64,000 bases of DNA from Blasia pusilla (lineage: Eukaryota > Marchantiophyta > Marchantiopsida > Blasiales): positions 42,966,001 through 43,030,000 of the forward strand of contig CM114271.1 of assembly GCA_050084515.1 (NCBI GenBank), written 5' to 3'. Both the position numbers and the translations under genes were made by a program. The notes beneath the pieces were generated by a model. The model saw only the letters and a program-made list of their open reading frames with translations. It was not told the origin of the DNA and did no database searches. How positions within the stretch are numbered: position 1 is the first letter of the stretch; the number at the start of each line of letters is the position of its first letter. Below are positions 50,768-63,071 of the stretch, piece after piece.

Positions 50768-52155
50768 AGCGAGCATTTAAAGCAGCAGATACTTGTAGAG
50801 GCCATAAATATTTGTTTTGGTAATTTAGAAATATTATCGTTATAAATTTATTTTCCAAAATTTTAAAAGAGTAATAAAGTTTCATTTATGCCTGACTCCC
50901 CTAAATAGTTTCAATTTCACTCTTCCATAAAAGTTTGAACAAGACCTATTCTTCCGTTTTCATTCGTCTCACCAAAATAATATCCACTAATTAAATCGGT
51001 GTGCGACCTTGAGACGGTGGAGAAGAAAGTAATTAACATATACTTGCATATGACACGAGGATAGTCTAGATGGCCAGGAAATAAACAAAAAGAACTTGTG
51101 GAGGCCATAATTATCCGCTAATTTTAATTAATTAAATCATTTCCTTTTTCTAGTAAAATTCTTTTCATTTCCCAAGATATCAAATTTAAATTAACTTGAT
51201 TATTTTTTTAAATAATCATATTTTTCATTAAAAATTTTATATATCATTTTTATTTCTTAAATCTTAGAAGAGTAATAATATTCCTCTCTTCTAAGCAATT
51301 CCACTCCTCGATTAAAGTTTAAATGATATCCCAATCTCCAAAATAATTCCACCCTTCCATAAAATCTCCTCTTTCTCCATTAGAATCCTTTTTTCCTTCC
51401 CATAAAAATGAACTAAGGGACAAACTTACAAATTTTTTTTCTCATTTTTCTAATTATTCCATTATTTTTTCTTATTATACACCTAATATCAAAGGATCAC
51501 CCATTATATTATAAAATTTTTAAATTAATAATTAATAAAAAAATCCTTTTTCCACCCAAATTCATTCCCTCTAATATGACTTAAGGAAAAAAAATTCAAA
51601 CATGTTACTCTTTTATCTTATTATCTTATTGTTTTGTCGTATTGGGTTGCCCATTATAATAAAGATTATGAAACTTGTCCTTCGTATCTCACCCCTCATA
51701 AACTTATTTCTCCTCTCCCACAATTCATGCATGCACCTCAACTCCCCCCTTTTCTTTCTCTCTTGCATGATCCCATTTCTCTTTCCGAGGAACTTAAGTA
51801 TTGCTAATTGCTTTTTTGCCCTCTAAGTTTTATTCCTTCTTCCTTCTCTCCTAATAATCATCCTCTTAATTTATTTTCACCATTTTGTCTCTTTCCACCA
51901 ACGATATGTTTTGCTTCCATGAGAGAAGATGATAATAATGGCTTTTTGAGCTCTATATTTTGTTATGTTAACTCAAACTCTTTCATATTCTTAATAGTGA
52001 ACATTGGAGGGCTCTCTTTCATTCCCATAGCACATTCATTCTATTCCACCTCATCTTTTCGTATATGTAACAAAAAACTATTTCATTACATGGGATTGTC
52101 TTTCAATGAGAAGAAATCATTACTGAGGCTAAGATTATTTTCATGTTAGTAGTTA
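50768..52155. other. AT-rich gene-free stretch
   Basis: Strongly AT-rich sequence with pyrimidine runs. The longest frames (51,602-51,826 and 51,808-52,149) have no motif I recognise. Confidence 0.4.
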
Positions 52156-52169
52156 AAGTCAAGTATTGA

Positions 52170-52355
52170 ATTCTTACGTCCTACCTTGGATAATGCAATA
52201 TATAGTTGGCCATGAGAAAACACAGAAGTAGGCATTGAGGCACGTACATTCCAACTTTTTGTAGTCTAAGAGTTTGACCTTATGACTTATTCACAACCAT
52301 GGCAAAAGCAAGACGGATAGGGAATTGAAATCTATGTGGATCAAAAGGTAAATTG
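52170..52355 (-). pseudogene. Helitron helicase C-terminal fragment
   Basis: The minus strand encodes FQFPIRLAFAMVVNKS, a stop, then GQTLRLQKVGMYVPQ and SWPTIY-like residues. This is the PIF1/Helitron helicase motif V-VI region ('FPiRLAFAmTINKSQGQTL..VGiYLp'). The stop replaces the Gln of SQG. No other Helitron parts are recognisable nearby. It is independent of the copy at 0.6-5.4 kb and better conserved at this motif. Confidence 0.65.
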
Positions 52356-53731
52356 GAGTCAGACGTTATTTATGGGATATGTGGGATATCTTTTTCCTTC
52401 CCAAGGTTTTAAATTAGTACAACCCAAATATTAAGGTTTTTATTTTAAGAAAATCCCCAAAATTCATGATTTTTAAAGGATTTTTGGAGTCAAAATGAGC
52501 GTGCAGGCTAGCGCCCTTAATTATGTCCGCCCCCCCCTTCCCCACCCTTACCAAAAAACATTTATTCTACATATGGACCCTACATTTCATTTCTACCTCA
52601 TTCTTATCGTTTTCCTAAAAGGGAGAGTTTGTTGTTTGTACCAACTCCCTAGATACTTTAGGTGGAATGCAATTAAAAGAGATATGTATATTTTGTGTGG
52701 ATGAATGTCGTGGTATTGGTGTTTACAAGTGTTTGAGGTGTGGATATTTTGTATCTATGGATTTGATTAGGCACGCTACACACTATTATATTTGATTACA
52801 AACATAATACATTTTTTCGTTATTGACGATCCCTGTTATTTTGAAACGAGTAATATCATATTATTTGGGTATGATTTTTTAAAGGTAATTACTCAATTTT
52901 TTCATATGTATTTTTATTAACATTATCATATGCATTAATCAGAAATAAGGAGTTCACCAAATTTTTGGTCTGTTAGTGAAATAGCATGGAAGATTCTTCA
53001 CATGAGGAAGAAGAAATCAAGAGTCACAACTCAACTCTACCATAGTAGGGAAGAGTAAGAGTAAATGGCAGAAGTTAGGGCGAACTAAGAGGAATGGCCT
53101 TGGGGTTGTGTAAGGCCTAAATTTGACAGGAGTGGAGGTGTTGGTGGGTGAGGTTAAATTTTCATTAGACTTATGTTTCATATAGATACTACATCTAGGG
53201 AAGCCAAGATGGATTTAAGAATTTTGTGAGGAAGTTGGTAGAGATAGCTAAAACTGTTGATGAATCTTTCGATGATGGAGAAAAAATCGTTGGTAGATGA
53301 CCTACTAGGATGTGTTAGCTTGGGGGAGTACATTTTTGCAATGGATTTAGGGAGAGAACAATACAATATGGATTGAATCCAACTTGGATTAGAGACTCGA
53401 CTCCTCAACCCGAATACGATGAAATTGTTCATCGATGGGGATGGAAAGTGGGAACAATGGTTTGCATCCCAAAACGTATTACCTAGCTTGGGGTTAAGTG
53501 AGTTGAAGAGGGAGATGGTTACATGGCATAGGGAGCATGTTGAAATCATTGGTCTAGTTGTTTCCCTTCTTGTTATGAGTACTCCCACTCTTCTATTTCC
53601 CCTTAGGAATGTTGGAAGTCTCCTGAAGATGTTGAAGAGGATGGATTTAATAATCACTACTAGAGTTTGGTTAGACAATCCTCACTTTGACCAATATAAG
53701 GTGTTCATGATGAGAACGGTTGACAATGCCT
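52356..53731. other. Gene-free stretch left of element B
   Basis: AT-rich, with no recognised coding sequence. The 166-codon minus-strand frame at 53,178-53,678 and the plus-strand frame overlapping it have no known motif. Confidence 0.35.
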
Positions 53732-54314
53732 TGTCGTGCGAATCCACATCGTCATACAACATACATCGCTGACATACCATACTCACATACATACATAACA
53801 TAGACGAGAGTATCCACAAACATAAGTGTACCACAACTGAAATTCGTGAAAGACCTATTGTCATAAAACACGTATAGAATCACATACAATCGAGCCAAAC
53901 CCACTCCACGATGGGAGAATCTAGGTCGAAGCTTGCGGGAAACACCATAGCCAAGAGCTCTACTGACTACCAAGACTAACTCCCAACGCAACAGGCTCAA
54001 CACAAAGAACTGACTGTTCTTTGGGTGCACTCCACACTATATCCTCCAACCTAAGAGCGGGCCCTATTGGGAAAGTCACCCCCAACTCAGTAACCCCCAA
54101 CCCTATGTATGAAACCGCATCTCTACCTAGCCACTACGATCCTACATAAGGTATGGCCTCTACTAGCACACTATACTCTACGACATAATCCGTATGGTCA
54201 TGATAGTTGTCGTGCGAATCCGCATCGTCATACAACATACATCGCTGACATACCATACTCACATACATACATAACATAGACGAGAGCATCCACAAACATA
54301 AGTGTACCACAACT
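53732..54314 (-). repeat. Element B 3' split repeats B1-A2-B2
   Basis: B1 (54,207-54,314) and B2 (53,731-53,838) are 108-bp near-identical copies. A2 (53,838-54,203, 366 bp) lies between them and matches A1 at 63,072-63,435. B1 directly follows a purine-rich tract in element orientation, the usual place where plus-strand priming marks the start of the 3' repeat. Confidence 0.85.
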
Positions 54315-54550
54315 CGCCCCCTAACTCGCGGTTAGGTCCCTCTAACTCCCAGGTAGCCCTATACATCTACTACATGCTATACACCTTCGTGGGTGCACGA
54401 ATCAGAAGGCCGGGTGCTAGGTTGCCCCATCGTTAGTCGCACATCTGTAATCCATATCATGCAAAGATCAAGTCATCTACCTCTCCTAAGTACATCGAGG
54501 ACAAACCCACCTTCCAATAGGAACAACATCCAAACGTGGAGTCAAACACA

Positions 54551-55690
54551 TCATGTGCCAACCCCTAGAACACCGATCACACACCAACATACGGGTGCGT
54601 TACAGTGAGACCCACACAACATGCACCTCAAGCTAGCACGTATCATGGCTAAGCTTGGGTCAAGATACCATCCACATTTGAAGATGACATGGCGCACAAT
54701 TACGCACATGGTCCTTCCAAACAACTCCATCACGACCCTCCAACATGAGAACTCCGAAGCTAACACCTCACGCACTTCGTAAAATAGTGCGCCTGCCGTC
54801 ACATCCAACGTTGTCGGGCATGCTACAAATAGACATAGTCCCCACATGGAACCTACGAATCGATGGTCGATAACCTCCACCCGAATGGTTGCATACCGCA
54901 ACGTATCCCCTGTGTTGAGCAATGGCAAGATTCTCAAAGGTCGTTGGCATAACTCTCCGAAAGAGCTCCGCCCGCTGAGAACACACCCTCATCCACATCT
55001 CGGGTCATCAAGGTTCACCACCTCACTAGACTCGACAATTCTTTGCTAGCAAGTCCGGATCTCGGCCGTATAATGTAAAATAAGGTGAGAAGGAAGCCAA
55101 GGATGCTTGGCGATCGAACCTATACCCCATGGCTAACCATGGCAATTGAATATCCGGTCTCCAAGATGCCCTTCAGAGGCCATACTTGCGCAATGCCCTC
55201 TTCACCGCCCGAACCACACGCTCAGCCAAACCATCGCTCTGGATGATCTCGAGGCGTGGTCCGATGATCAATCAACGCCTTGTCACACAAGACTGAAACT
55301 CACCCCTGAAACTCTCTAGTGGGTCACAAGACTTCACGGTGGTGCACCAAAATGACTAAGCACTCTATCAAGAAACGCGACGCCGTTCCTCACTTGCCTT
55401 GTCGTAATCCCACCAACTCAATCCACTTGGAGAAGTGCTCCACCATCACCAACACATATCCATGATGTCAAATACCACGGTAACGGTCCCGCAAAGTCCA
55501 CACTCCAACGGTAACCCAACCCCATAATAGGCAAGGGGTGTAACTGTGGTGTAGGGGCATTGAATGATGCCCTCACCCAGTCACAAACCATATAACGTGA
55601 CACCAACTGCTGCACCTGAGTATGCATGCCATGCCACCAATACTGACCAAGGAGTAAGCTATACGTATGCTTTACCCCAAAATGTCCCAA
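54551..55690 (-). pseudogene. Element B integrase and PHD remnant
   Basis: The frame 55,418-55,690 has MGHFGVKHTYSLLLGQYWWH (zinc domain) and YRWSVDFAGPLP (first catalytic Asp). The central part, 55,050-55,420, is frameshifted repeatedly. The frames 54,768-54,998 and 54,551-54,937 recover VMPTTFENLAIAQHRG and VREVLASE. The PHD finger starts LRCMLCGSH but then loses frame and ligands. It is inactive as read. Confidence 0.75.
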
Positions 55691-55705
55691 CTCCTCATGG
55701 GCATG

Positions 55706-57330
55706 TCACACAATGCGCTCTCTCTGAGCCAAATGCGGCACTACTCGTACTCTACCATCCTCCCACACACAGAGAATATGTGTTGCCTCCAATCGATACC
55801 TCTTAGCATGTTGAAGAACACGGTCTCGCTCCTTGGCACTCACTATGCCTGGCACCCTACTGGTCCGTAGGAACTCCAACACCAATGCATCATCATGAAT
55901 ATCACGATGATCTGTACCTCCATCTCCAACCTTACGATCTGAAGGCTGGCCATCTACCCTCAGACTAGAGTAAGATGTCATGTGGTCCTCCATACTAGAA
56001 TCCACCCCTAACCAACATAAAAAGGCGGATGTATGCCAACGTGGCACCATCTCCTCATCAACCTCGCCATGCCATCTAGCCCCAGTTGCATCCTCTTGGC
56101 TAGTATATGGGTTCCTACTCAACCCATCAGCATCAAGGTTGGCAACTCCAGGTCTATGTACCACCTGGAAGTCATACTCCTGTAAGATAAGAACCCACCG
56201 TGCAAGCTTCCATGTAAGCTTGTCAGACTCCATCAACCACTTGAGCGGCTGGTGATCAGTAACAAGGGTAAAATGTGTGCCAAACAAGTAACACCTAAAG
56301 TGTGCCACAACCCACACTACTGCCAAGCACTCTCCCTCATATGAACTATAGCGCGACTCCGCTGCATTATTCAAACGACTTGCATAGGCCACCACAAACT
56401 CCATGTGCTCATCATCATGTTGTGTCAACACCGCTCCAAGTCCCAACCTACTCCAATCAGTGTGTAACTAAAATGGGCGCCCTCTGATAGGTCTCCTCAA
56501 GATAGGCGCCGCCACCAACTGGGCCTTAAGCTCCACAAAAGCTCTCTCCTGATCATCTTCCCAGTGCCACTCTTGATCTGATTTCAGAAATTGGTTCAAA
56601 GGCTTTGCCATAGCACTAAATCCCTTCATATACCTCCGATAGTAGTTTGCCAATCCCATGAATGCCCGAACTCTACTCACATCTACCGGACGCGGAATAA
56701 GTGCAATAGCCTCCACCTTTGCTTGCTGAACTCCCAAAGCACTTGGATAGATCAAATGACCCAATTACTCAACATCCTCATGGAAGAACTTACACTTTCT
56801 TGGATTCAAACGTAGACCATGAGCTTTCAACCGCTCAAACACAATCTGCAAATGTATCTGATGCTCCTCCACCGTGTTAGTGAATACCAAGATATCATCA
56901 ATGTAACACCGAACAAAATCCAACCCTCCTAGGATCCTGTCCATCACTCTCTGAAACTCGGCAGGTGCATTCTTCAACCCAAAGGGTAAGAATTTCCACT
57001 GGTACAAACAATCCTTGCCATGAGAGTTGACACCCCAAAATCTTTGTCTTGGCCTTGTCACTCTCCGAATCGGCAATTGATGGTATCTGCCGAAGATCCA
57101 AAGTACTGAAAATCTTTGCTGTCCCACCACATCAAAGATCTCTCAGTGTAGGCATGGCATACCTATCGGCCTTGGTTTGCCGATTGATAGACGGTAATCT
57201 CCACACATCCGCCTATCCGTGTAGTTGCCATGCATATCCTTTTTAGCATGACAAAGTGGGCGATGCATACTCTCCATGCGAGAACTCCACTAATCCAGCC
57301 TCCAAAAGGTCCAACGCCCTACTCAATCAG
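55706..57330 (-). pseudogene. Element B reverse transcriptase-RNase H
   Basis: The frame 56,765-57,130 carries YHQLPIRRVTRPRQRFWGVN, WKFLPFGLKNAPAEFQRVMD and FVRCYIDDILVF (active-site YIDD). The frame 56,468-56,764 has the connection domain (RVRAFMGLANYYRRYMKGFS). After a stop, 55,706-56,446 has RNase H: GLGAVLTQHDDE, YSSYEGECLAVVWVV and FTLVTDHQPLKWLMESDKL. Sequence identity to element A is high through this region. Two or three stops or frameshifts break it. Confidence 0.85.
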
Positions 57331-57762
57331 GTCCTCTCCATATCACTATATCGGTAGGGACGACGGAAGATTGGCGTATCACTAGCCAAATCAATCCGTA
57401 TACCGGGTCCAACCAGAGAACCCAACTCCTTCATGCTAAAGGCAAAACAACTCCTATAAGCACGTAGGAATTTTATCAGCGTCGTTTCTCACCTCCCGTA
57501 AGCTTGGGCCCAAGTAATGGCTCCCAAGTCTCCTCCTTTGGCACACTAGAGGAGAGGACGATGCCATTGGTCGCTCACATAACCCCCTCACAAGATGGTA
57601 TACCCTTAGCTACACCATCATCGAGCAAATAACTCCTCCACCAAAGATGAGCAACCAACTTCACATGCCCAACCATTACATCCCATTTACTCCAAGGATG
57701 CAAAATACTACTCTCTTCGCCCCCAGCCGATGCCTCTACCGTCCCGGTAGCCATCGAGCTCA

Positions 57763-59032
57763 TCACAAGGGGTGGAAGAGCCACACACATAGTCCGAAGT
57801 CGATGCGTTGCTCGGCCATACCAAGACTCAAAATCCAAGTCAAACAATTCAGGTCCATGGCTTGACCCAACACATGACGTCGTGAAGCCTCAGAAATAGA
57901 AGCAATCGCTGTCACGCCAATAGTAAATCCCATCGCACGCTCTCTCTCATCAACGTTAGGCTCCACCAACTGTCGCACATGAGAATCCCATACAAGCCCC
58001 GGACCACTTTCCCTGTAGGCATGTGACGCGGGAAAACTCACAAATGTGGGTAGTGCCATCCTAGGCTCGCCCACACGGTTCACCACTGCCATGGGTGACC
58101 GATCAATAACCCTCACCATTTGAGAAAGTCGCCCAAAGATTCAAGATACTATCCTTTGTAAGGCGAGGATCATTTGCACTTTGCATCATATGCTCGACGT
58201 AGAACCTCCCTAGGCAACAAGTTTGTCCACCACAAGCGTGGACGATGTGCACGCGAGTCAACTCGCGGTGCATCCAACAACACCGCTGGTCCAATCCAAG
58301 AGCGCACCTCATGAACACTCGCCATCATCCGGGTCTGAGTGTCACCCAACAATGGAACATTCTCCAGAATGTAAGCTAGAGCACGTGCCTGATGAACCTG
58401 AAGATGTCGTAACACCCGTAACATCTCCCAAAACAATCGAGACCTAGGGTCATGTAATCCCTCACCACGACCACCACGTGTATGAACCTCACATGGCCAT
58501 CCAGCAATCACCAAATCCACAGGACCAACCCTCTCAAGGTCCTGCGCCCCCAACAATGCAATGTGTGATGGTAAAGCATGCAGGTACCCACAAATAGCTG
58601 ATGGCGGCAACAACTCAGGATATCTCTGCATCAACTGACCAATATGTCGGGATGAGACTCTCTGGGCTGTCTCATCTCGCTCCACATACACGTATCTCCG
58701 CACAGGAATACCGGCCTGCAACATTGCCGCCAAACCAGTGCTAATCCCACCAAAGAGATCTAACACACAAATGCCCTCCGGCGGATACTGCCATACAATG
58801 GGTGTAGTATCCAAAGGGGATAACCCAACTGGGCCAGAAGTAGGAGTCCGCCGTGGGGCCTCCTCTTCCTCATGAGGTATAATGACCTCACACCAAGCCT
58901 CTGCACTAGGCGATCGCCTCTGCCGTAGTGCACCGCCTCTGAACTCCAAAGTGGCACATCCAACGATGAGGATGCCTTTGCTGCAAAAAAAATAGGGACC
59001 TCCTCTACCTCCTCATGCGCAGGAGAATCCAT
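57763..59032 (-). pseudogene. Element B C5-cytosine DNA methyltransferase, all motifs, frameshifted
   Basis: The frame 58,170-58,949 (259 codons) has motif I CVLDLFGGISTGLAA (residues about 61-75), motif IV IAGWPCEVHTRGGRG with the catalytic Pro-Cys (152-153), motif VI YILENVPLLGD (ENV at 196-198) and motif VIII SRAHRPRLWWTN (about 232-243). A frameshift near 58,150 leads to 57,763-58,119 with VEPNVDERERAMGF (IX-like) and SRRHVLGQAMDLN (X). An acidic N-terminal frame starts at 59,032 and shifts near 58,950. These enzymes transfer methyl from SAM to C5 of cytosine. The unpermuted order and the D-L-F-G-G motif resemble DNMT3. It sits between protease and RT, as in element A, so it travels as part of the element. 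Confidence 0.88.
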
Positions 59033-59179
59033 AGCGAAACATTACCCTCCAAAAAGTCTCTGGCCAAGTGACTACTCCACTAAAACCAGCCACAGATGCT
59101 AACATCTTTGGGGAGACCCTCTGGTCGAGCCCCATAAATAAATCTCACAGAACTTGGCTCATACGTCCATCCCGGACTG

Positions 59180-60030
59180 CCAACCAGGTCTATAAGACGC
59201 TCTCTCGGTCCACTAATCCATCTGAAACCCATCGGGTACAATCGCTCCTCCAACTAGTACATCATACGACTGGCCGATGTGACTACGTGATACTCCCAAC
59301 CGGGAGCTATCGTCGCATGATCTGGTCTCAACTGTCATGAAAACTTCTCCCGTGTCATGAATTCAGACCTATCATTGGCTCCTCCAAGTGATGTTTGAAT
59401 CTGGAATGGGCAAGGCTCAAGCTCTGACCTCCGAATACCCAAACCAATACATGCCGCCTTTCCCAACATCAAAGGTCGGGCACCGAGTCTAACAAGACTC
59501 TATCTGGTCTATACACACATCTGTAGGACTCACCAATCGGAATATCCCACTCCGGTTGTCCAACATACATACACCAGGTGTAAGCCTCTCACGATCAATG
59601 GTGGCCGGGATGGTAATGCATCCACCTTCGCTGGCCGCCTCGCTAAGTAGCACCGGTACTCAATGCTACTCTTGACATAGAGGGTCGCTCCACCGCAATA
59701 TCCTCATCCACCTCAACACGTAGCAAGAACTCCCCACGTTCACACAATGTGGTCGCTAGCTGAAATACTGAGGAGCTAAGTCAACTCCTAAAGCCATCGC
59801 CCTCGTGGCCGAAAACAATGGGGATCCCAACACTTTGAAGTTGCCATCCGCACATCTTTCGATCCGCATCCGTGTCTACTACACGCGATGTAGATGCCTC
59901 GATCCACCATCGCTCACTCAATAGGTGCGTAGGAACCATGGATGGAGTCCTAAGCACCTCGGACAACAAGAATGATGGGAAGCCTAGCTCGCCTCCCACC
60001 TCACCCCTTTGTGGGTCCAACTCACAAGAG
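59180..60030 (-). pseudogene. Element B probable aspartic protease region
   Basis: The frame 59,781-60,020 contains RVVDTDADRK followed by QSVGIPIVF, compatible with a retropepsin DTGA motif in which G has become D, plus a following hydrophobic strand. Near 59,230-59,290 the minus strand reads YDVLVGGAIVPDGFQMD, like the C-terminal 'ILiG.d.l...G..id' protease block. Frameshifts separate them. The position between gag knuckle and methyltransferase fits. This assignment is inference. Confidence 0.4.
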
Positions 60031-60112
60031 CACCACGTGGCTCGACGCTCGAGTGGCTCCTCTCAGAATCGCTGATGCCTCAACTCGTGCTACACTTGCC
60101 ATATAAGAGAGA

Positions 60113-61577
60113 TCATCCCTCCATAAGAGGTGGAAGCCCTTGCTCCCGAACCTGATCTATCCGGATACCACCATAGTAGCCAACTCTCTGCTCCAACTGC
60201 TCAATCTGGCGACCATAGCGACTCTGTCGTAGTGGTAGGGGTAGCCACCGTAGGCTCTCCAACCACTGGTCCACCCCTACCACCTCTACCACCTCGGCCT
60301 CTGAGCTACTCCACCACGGCCACGGCCTGATCTCAACTCGGATGAAGATCAAAGCAACGCTCTCGAGGATAACCTAGTCTCCCCGCAATGATCACACTGA
60401 GTTGGGGCCGACGAGGCCCATCCTCCAAAGTCCATCTCCCATCCTCTTGGGGACAAAACTTCCTAACATGATCACCTCCACATGTCCAACATGATCGTCC
60501 CTTCTGGGGGCAGCAAATGAAGGCAATGGTCTCTGCACAAATGTCCCTCTAGGACTTGACGAGGTCGCGTGTACCCCACGACTCCCACTACTACTACCAC
60601 CACCACTACTACTACGAGGCGTGAGGTGGGCGGTGAACACGAGAAGTAGTAGTTGTATCCCCTCTTGAATGCGAATGTCACCACTCTCTCCTTCACCATG
60701 TTAAGCTCAATCTTCTCAGATAGAGCAAACACATGGGTCAATGTGGGTGAATCATCACTCATAAGAGTAGCATCACGCACCCTACGGCGCAAATCTCTGT
60801 CCAAGATCCCATACCAAAATCGATCGCTGATCCTCAGTCACACACCTGGGTGACTGAAATCAGCCGTCGATACGCGTGTATGCCTCACGAAGACTCTCAC
60901 CAGTCTTTCGCTCAAAGTCCTGAAGATTCCTCAACTTCTCCGTCTTCACTCCTTGATAGTTCTTCTTCAACCTCTTGAAGAACTCTGAACCGAAGCTAAA
61001 CGATGGTGGGGCACTAGTACCTCCACCTTTGGTACCCCACTCCGGCTGCACTCGTACCACTCAACGTCAAATTTGGCCGGGCATAGTAGGAGCACTACTA
61101 CCAATACCACCATGGGTGATAGACACATAGCCTGGAGACCAATATTGTCTCCATGCCTCAATCTCAACAACATGGTCCTTCCTAAACTCATGGTAATCAT
61201 CCATGGGTGGTCCTTCCAAGTCTTTGAAACAACCCTTCCAAGCCAAGAAGGGTGTAAACAACGTGGCGTTCCGCAACATCTGCATATCATACCACGTATC
61301 AAACCTGCATGAAGTCCTCCAACTCAATGGTACCCATCGCACCGAGTATCATCGTGGGCCCTTCATGGCCCCATATCCACCGTCCATGTCCCAAATCAAT
61401 GGAGCGCAACACTCGATAACAACCTAGAAGACTCGGTGTTTGGAACACCTCGCCCTCCTCTTCATCAACCGTCGGAAGTGGAAAAGGTAGCTGATACCTA
61501 AATCCACTCCGTGTGAAACCACCAGTGTCCGCACCACGGTCCCCAACCAGACCACCCGACAGCTCCGTGATGACCAA
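60113..61577 (-). pseudogene. Element B gag with CCHC zinc knuckle
   Basis: Minus-strand frames at 61,299-61,577, 61,067-61,342 and 60,860-61,060 together form a gag-like region. The last contains FFKRLKKNYQGVKTEKLRNL followed by ERKTGESLREAYTRID, typical of retrotransposon gag helices. The frame at about 60,440-60,490 carries the knuckle CWTCGGDHVRKFC (CX2CX3HX4C, one residue shorter than the usual CX2CX4HX4C). A coiled-coil-like tail (RQIEQLEQRVGYYGG) follows at 60,113-60,352. Gag packages the element RNA. Several frameshifts are present. Confidence 0.65.
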
Positions 61578-63071
61578 CGCCGATGCCGCACCACCACAAA
61601 ATTACCAAGTCACGTCGATGTCGTTGTACTATTCTAGCTCTACTAGCTATGGGTGTAGGCAACCTAACTTGTCATCACCACAAGAAGTCTCCCACAATCT
61701 ACTCGTCATCCCTCCAGCCTCACTACCGGTAGCACACAGGAGTAACACTACTCTGGAAATCAGCGTCAACCCTAATAATGGGCGCGCAAGCAAGAGGCAC
61801 GATGGAGGGGATCCAAACACAGGAAATCCAACGACAACCCTCCAATCGCAAATGGAAATCAAGGTAACACAATCCACCAAACGTGGTGCCCTCTGAATCC
61901 ACAAAACCCACCACACAATTCTAACGCAATAGCTACTTTGGGTCGATGATGACGTGCTAGTAACGCAAAGACTGAAAATATCACCTGCATGGAGAGGCTA
62001 CACCGTACTATGCGCTAGAGGTACATCAACCAAAAACCTGAGATGCATAAAGCGCCTAACACATCTCCGAACAAAGACCAAATGAGCTACAATGATGCAG
62101 CACCTGACACGGCATAGTTAAGAACTCGGCGATTAAGCCCCTCTAGGCAGAATAGCCCAAAGATGGGTGACCAGTTATGCAAAACTCAAATCCCAAATCC
62201 TGCAAAAATTGCCTCACGCCCAAGCTTGCTTGCTTGCTCCTTGCTCCTTACTCCTTACTCCGCCTCTCACGCCCACTCGCCCCGAACTACCACGAGTTGC
62301 CTCGAAGCCTCAAAATGCTCGAGACATGCCCCTATCGCCCTGTTCGCCATGCTTCGCTATGGAGAGAGGTCCAACCAGGGCGCCCCCAACGGGATAGGCG
62401 TCTCCAAAAATGAACGAGTCACCAACCAACCAGCCCCTCCGATCCGCTGTCCACCATAGCCAGACCTTGAGCTAGTCCGCGAAATTTCGATCAGAAATTA
62501 CTTCACAAATACGTGACCAAAATCAAATCTGTTTCGATCAAAATTCAATTGACCACCATAGCTATCTCCCCACAAAAACTCAACTACAACCGAGCTCCGT
62601 ACTCCGAGCTAAAAATCAGACAAACTTGCTGTCCATACACCTCTAGAACCGCAAATCCGACAGCGCTTCCGCCAAGTTTCATGCACGCAGAAATCCGCAA
62701 CGCTCCACGCACTCGAGCAGATGGCTTCACATGAGATCACAATACAAGTAGCAATAGGAACCTCTCACCCAATCTGGATGAACTTCAACAGAGCTTCCGC
62801 ACTCCAAGCTCTCCACATCAGAAAACTGTCGAACACGACCAGAATCTTCAATGCTTGATAACTTCCAACTCCCTTGACGAAATCCGGCGATCTACAACGC
62901 GTTGGAAAGCTCTCAGCAAGGCGCTTCTTTCCCAGCCAACCGCACACCAGATTCACACCTCCAAAATAGGCCACAAGCCACGAACATCCACGGCTGAGTA
63001 CACAATCAGCCCTAACCAGATCCTACTGATCTACAATCGAAGCTACCATCGATCTACTCCAGTTCTTTGAG
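61578..63071 (-). other. Element B 5' leader
   Basis: About 1.5 kb between A1 and gag without a supported frame. No tRNA-type primer-binding site is evident next to A1. A 5S rRNA-like stretch lies in it on the opposite strand (listed separately), and a CTTGCTTGCTT/CTCCTTACTCC simple repeat at 62,222-62,262. Confidence 0.5.
62088..62175 (+). ncRNA. 5S rRNA-derived sequence (pseudogene or SINE3-like)
   Basis: The plus strand reads GCAGCACCTGACACGG, then AGAACTCGGCGATTAAGC, and after 23 bases GATGGGTGACC. Plant 5S rRNA has CAGCACTAATGCACCGG, AGAACTCCGCAGTTAAGC, then 24 bases and GATGGGTGACC. The internal control region (A box and C box) is therefore recognisable at nearly native spacing. The 3' third of 5S is not recognisable. 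It lies antisense in the leader of element B. Confidence 0.55.

Noticed and set aside
53732-54314. Ordinary LTR
   Set aside because: The 5' end lacks the B segment and the 3' end has it twice, so the two termini are not identical LTRs.
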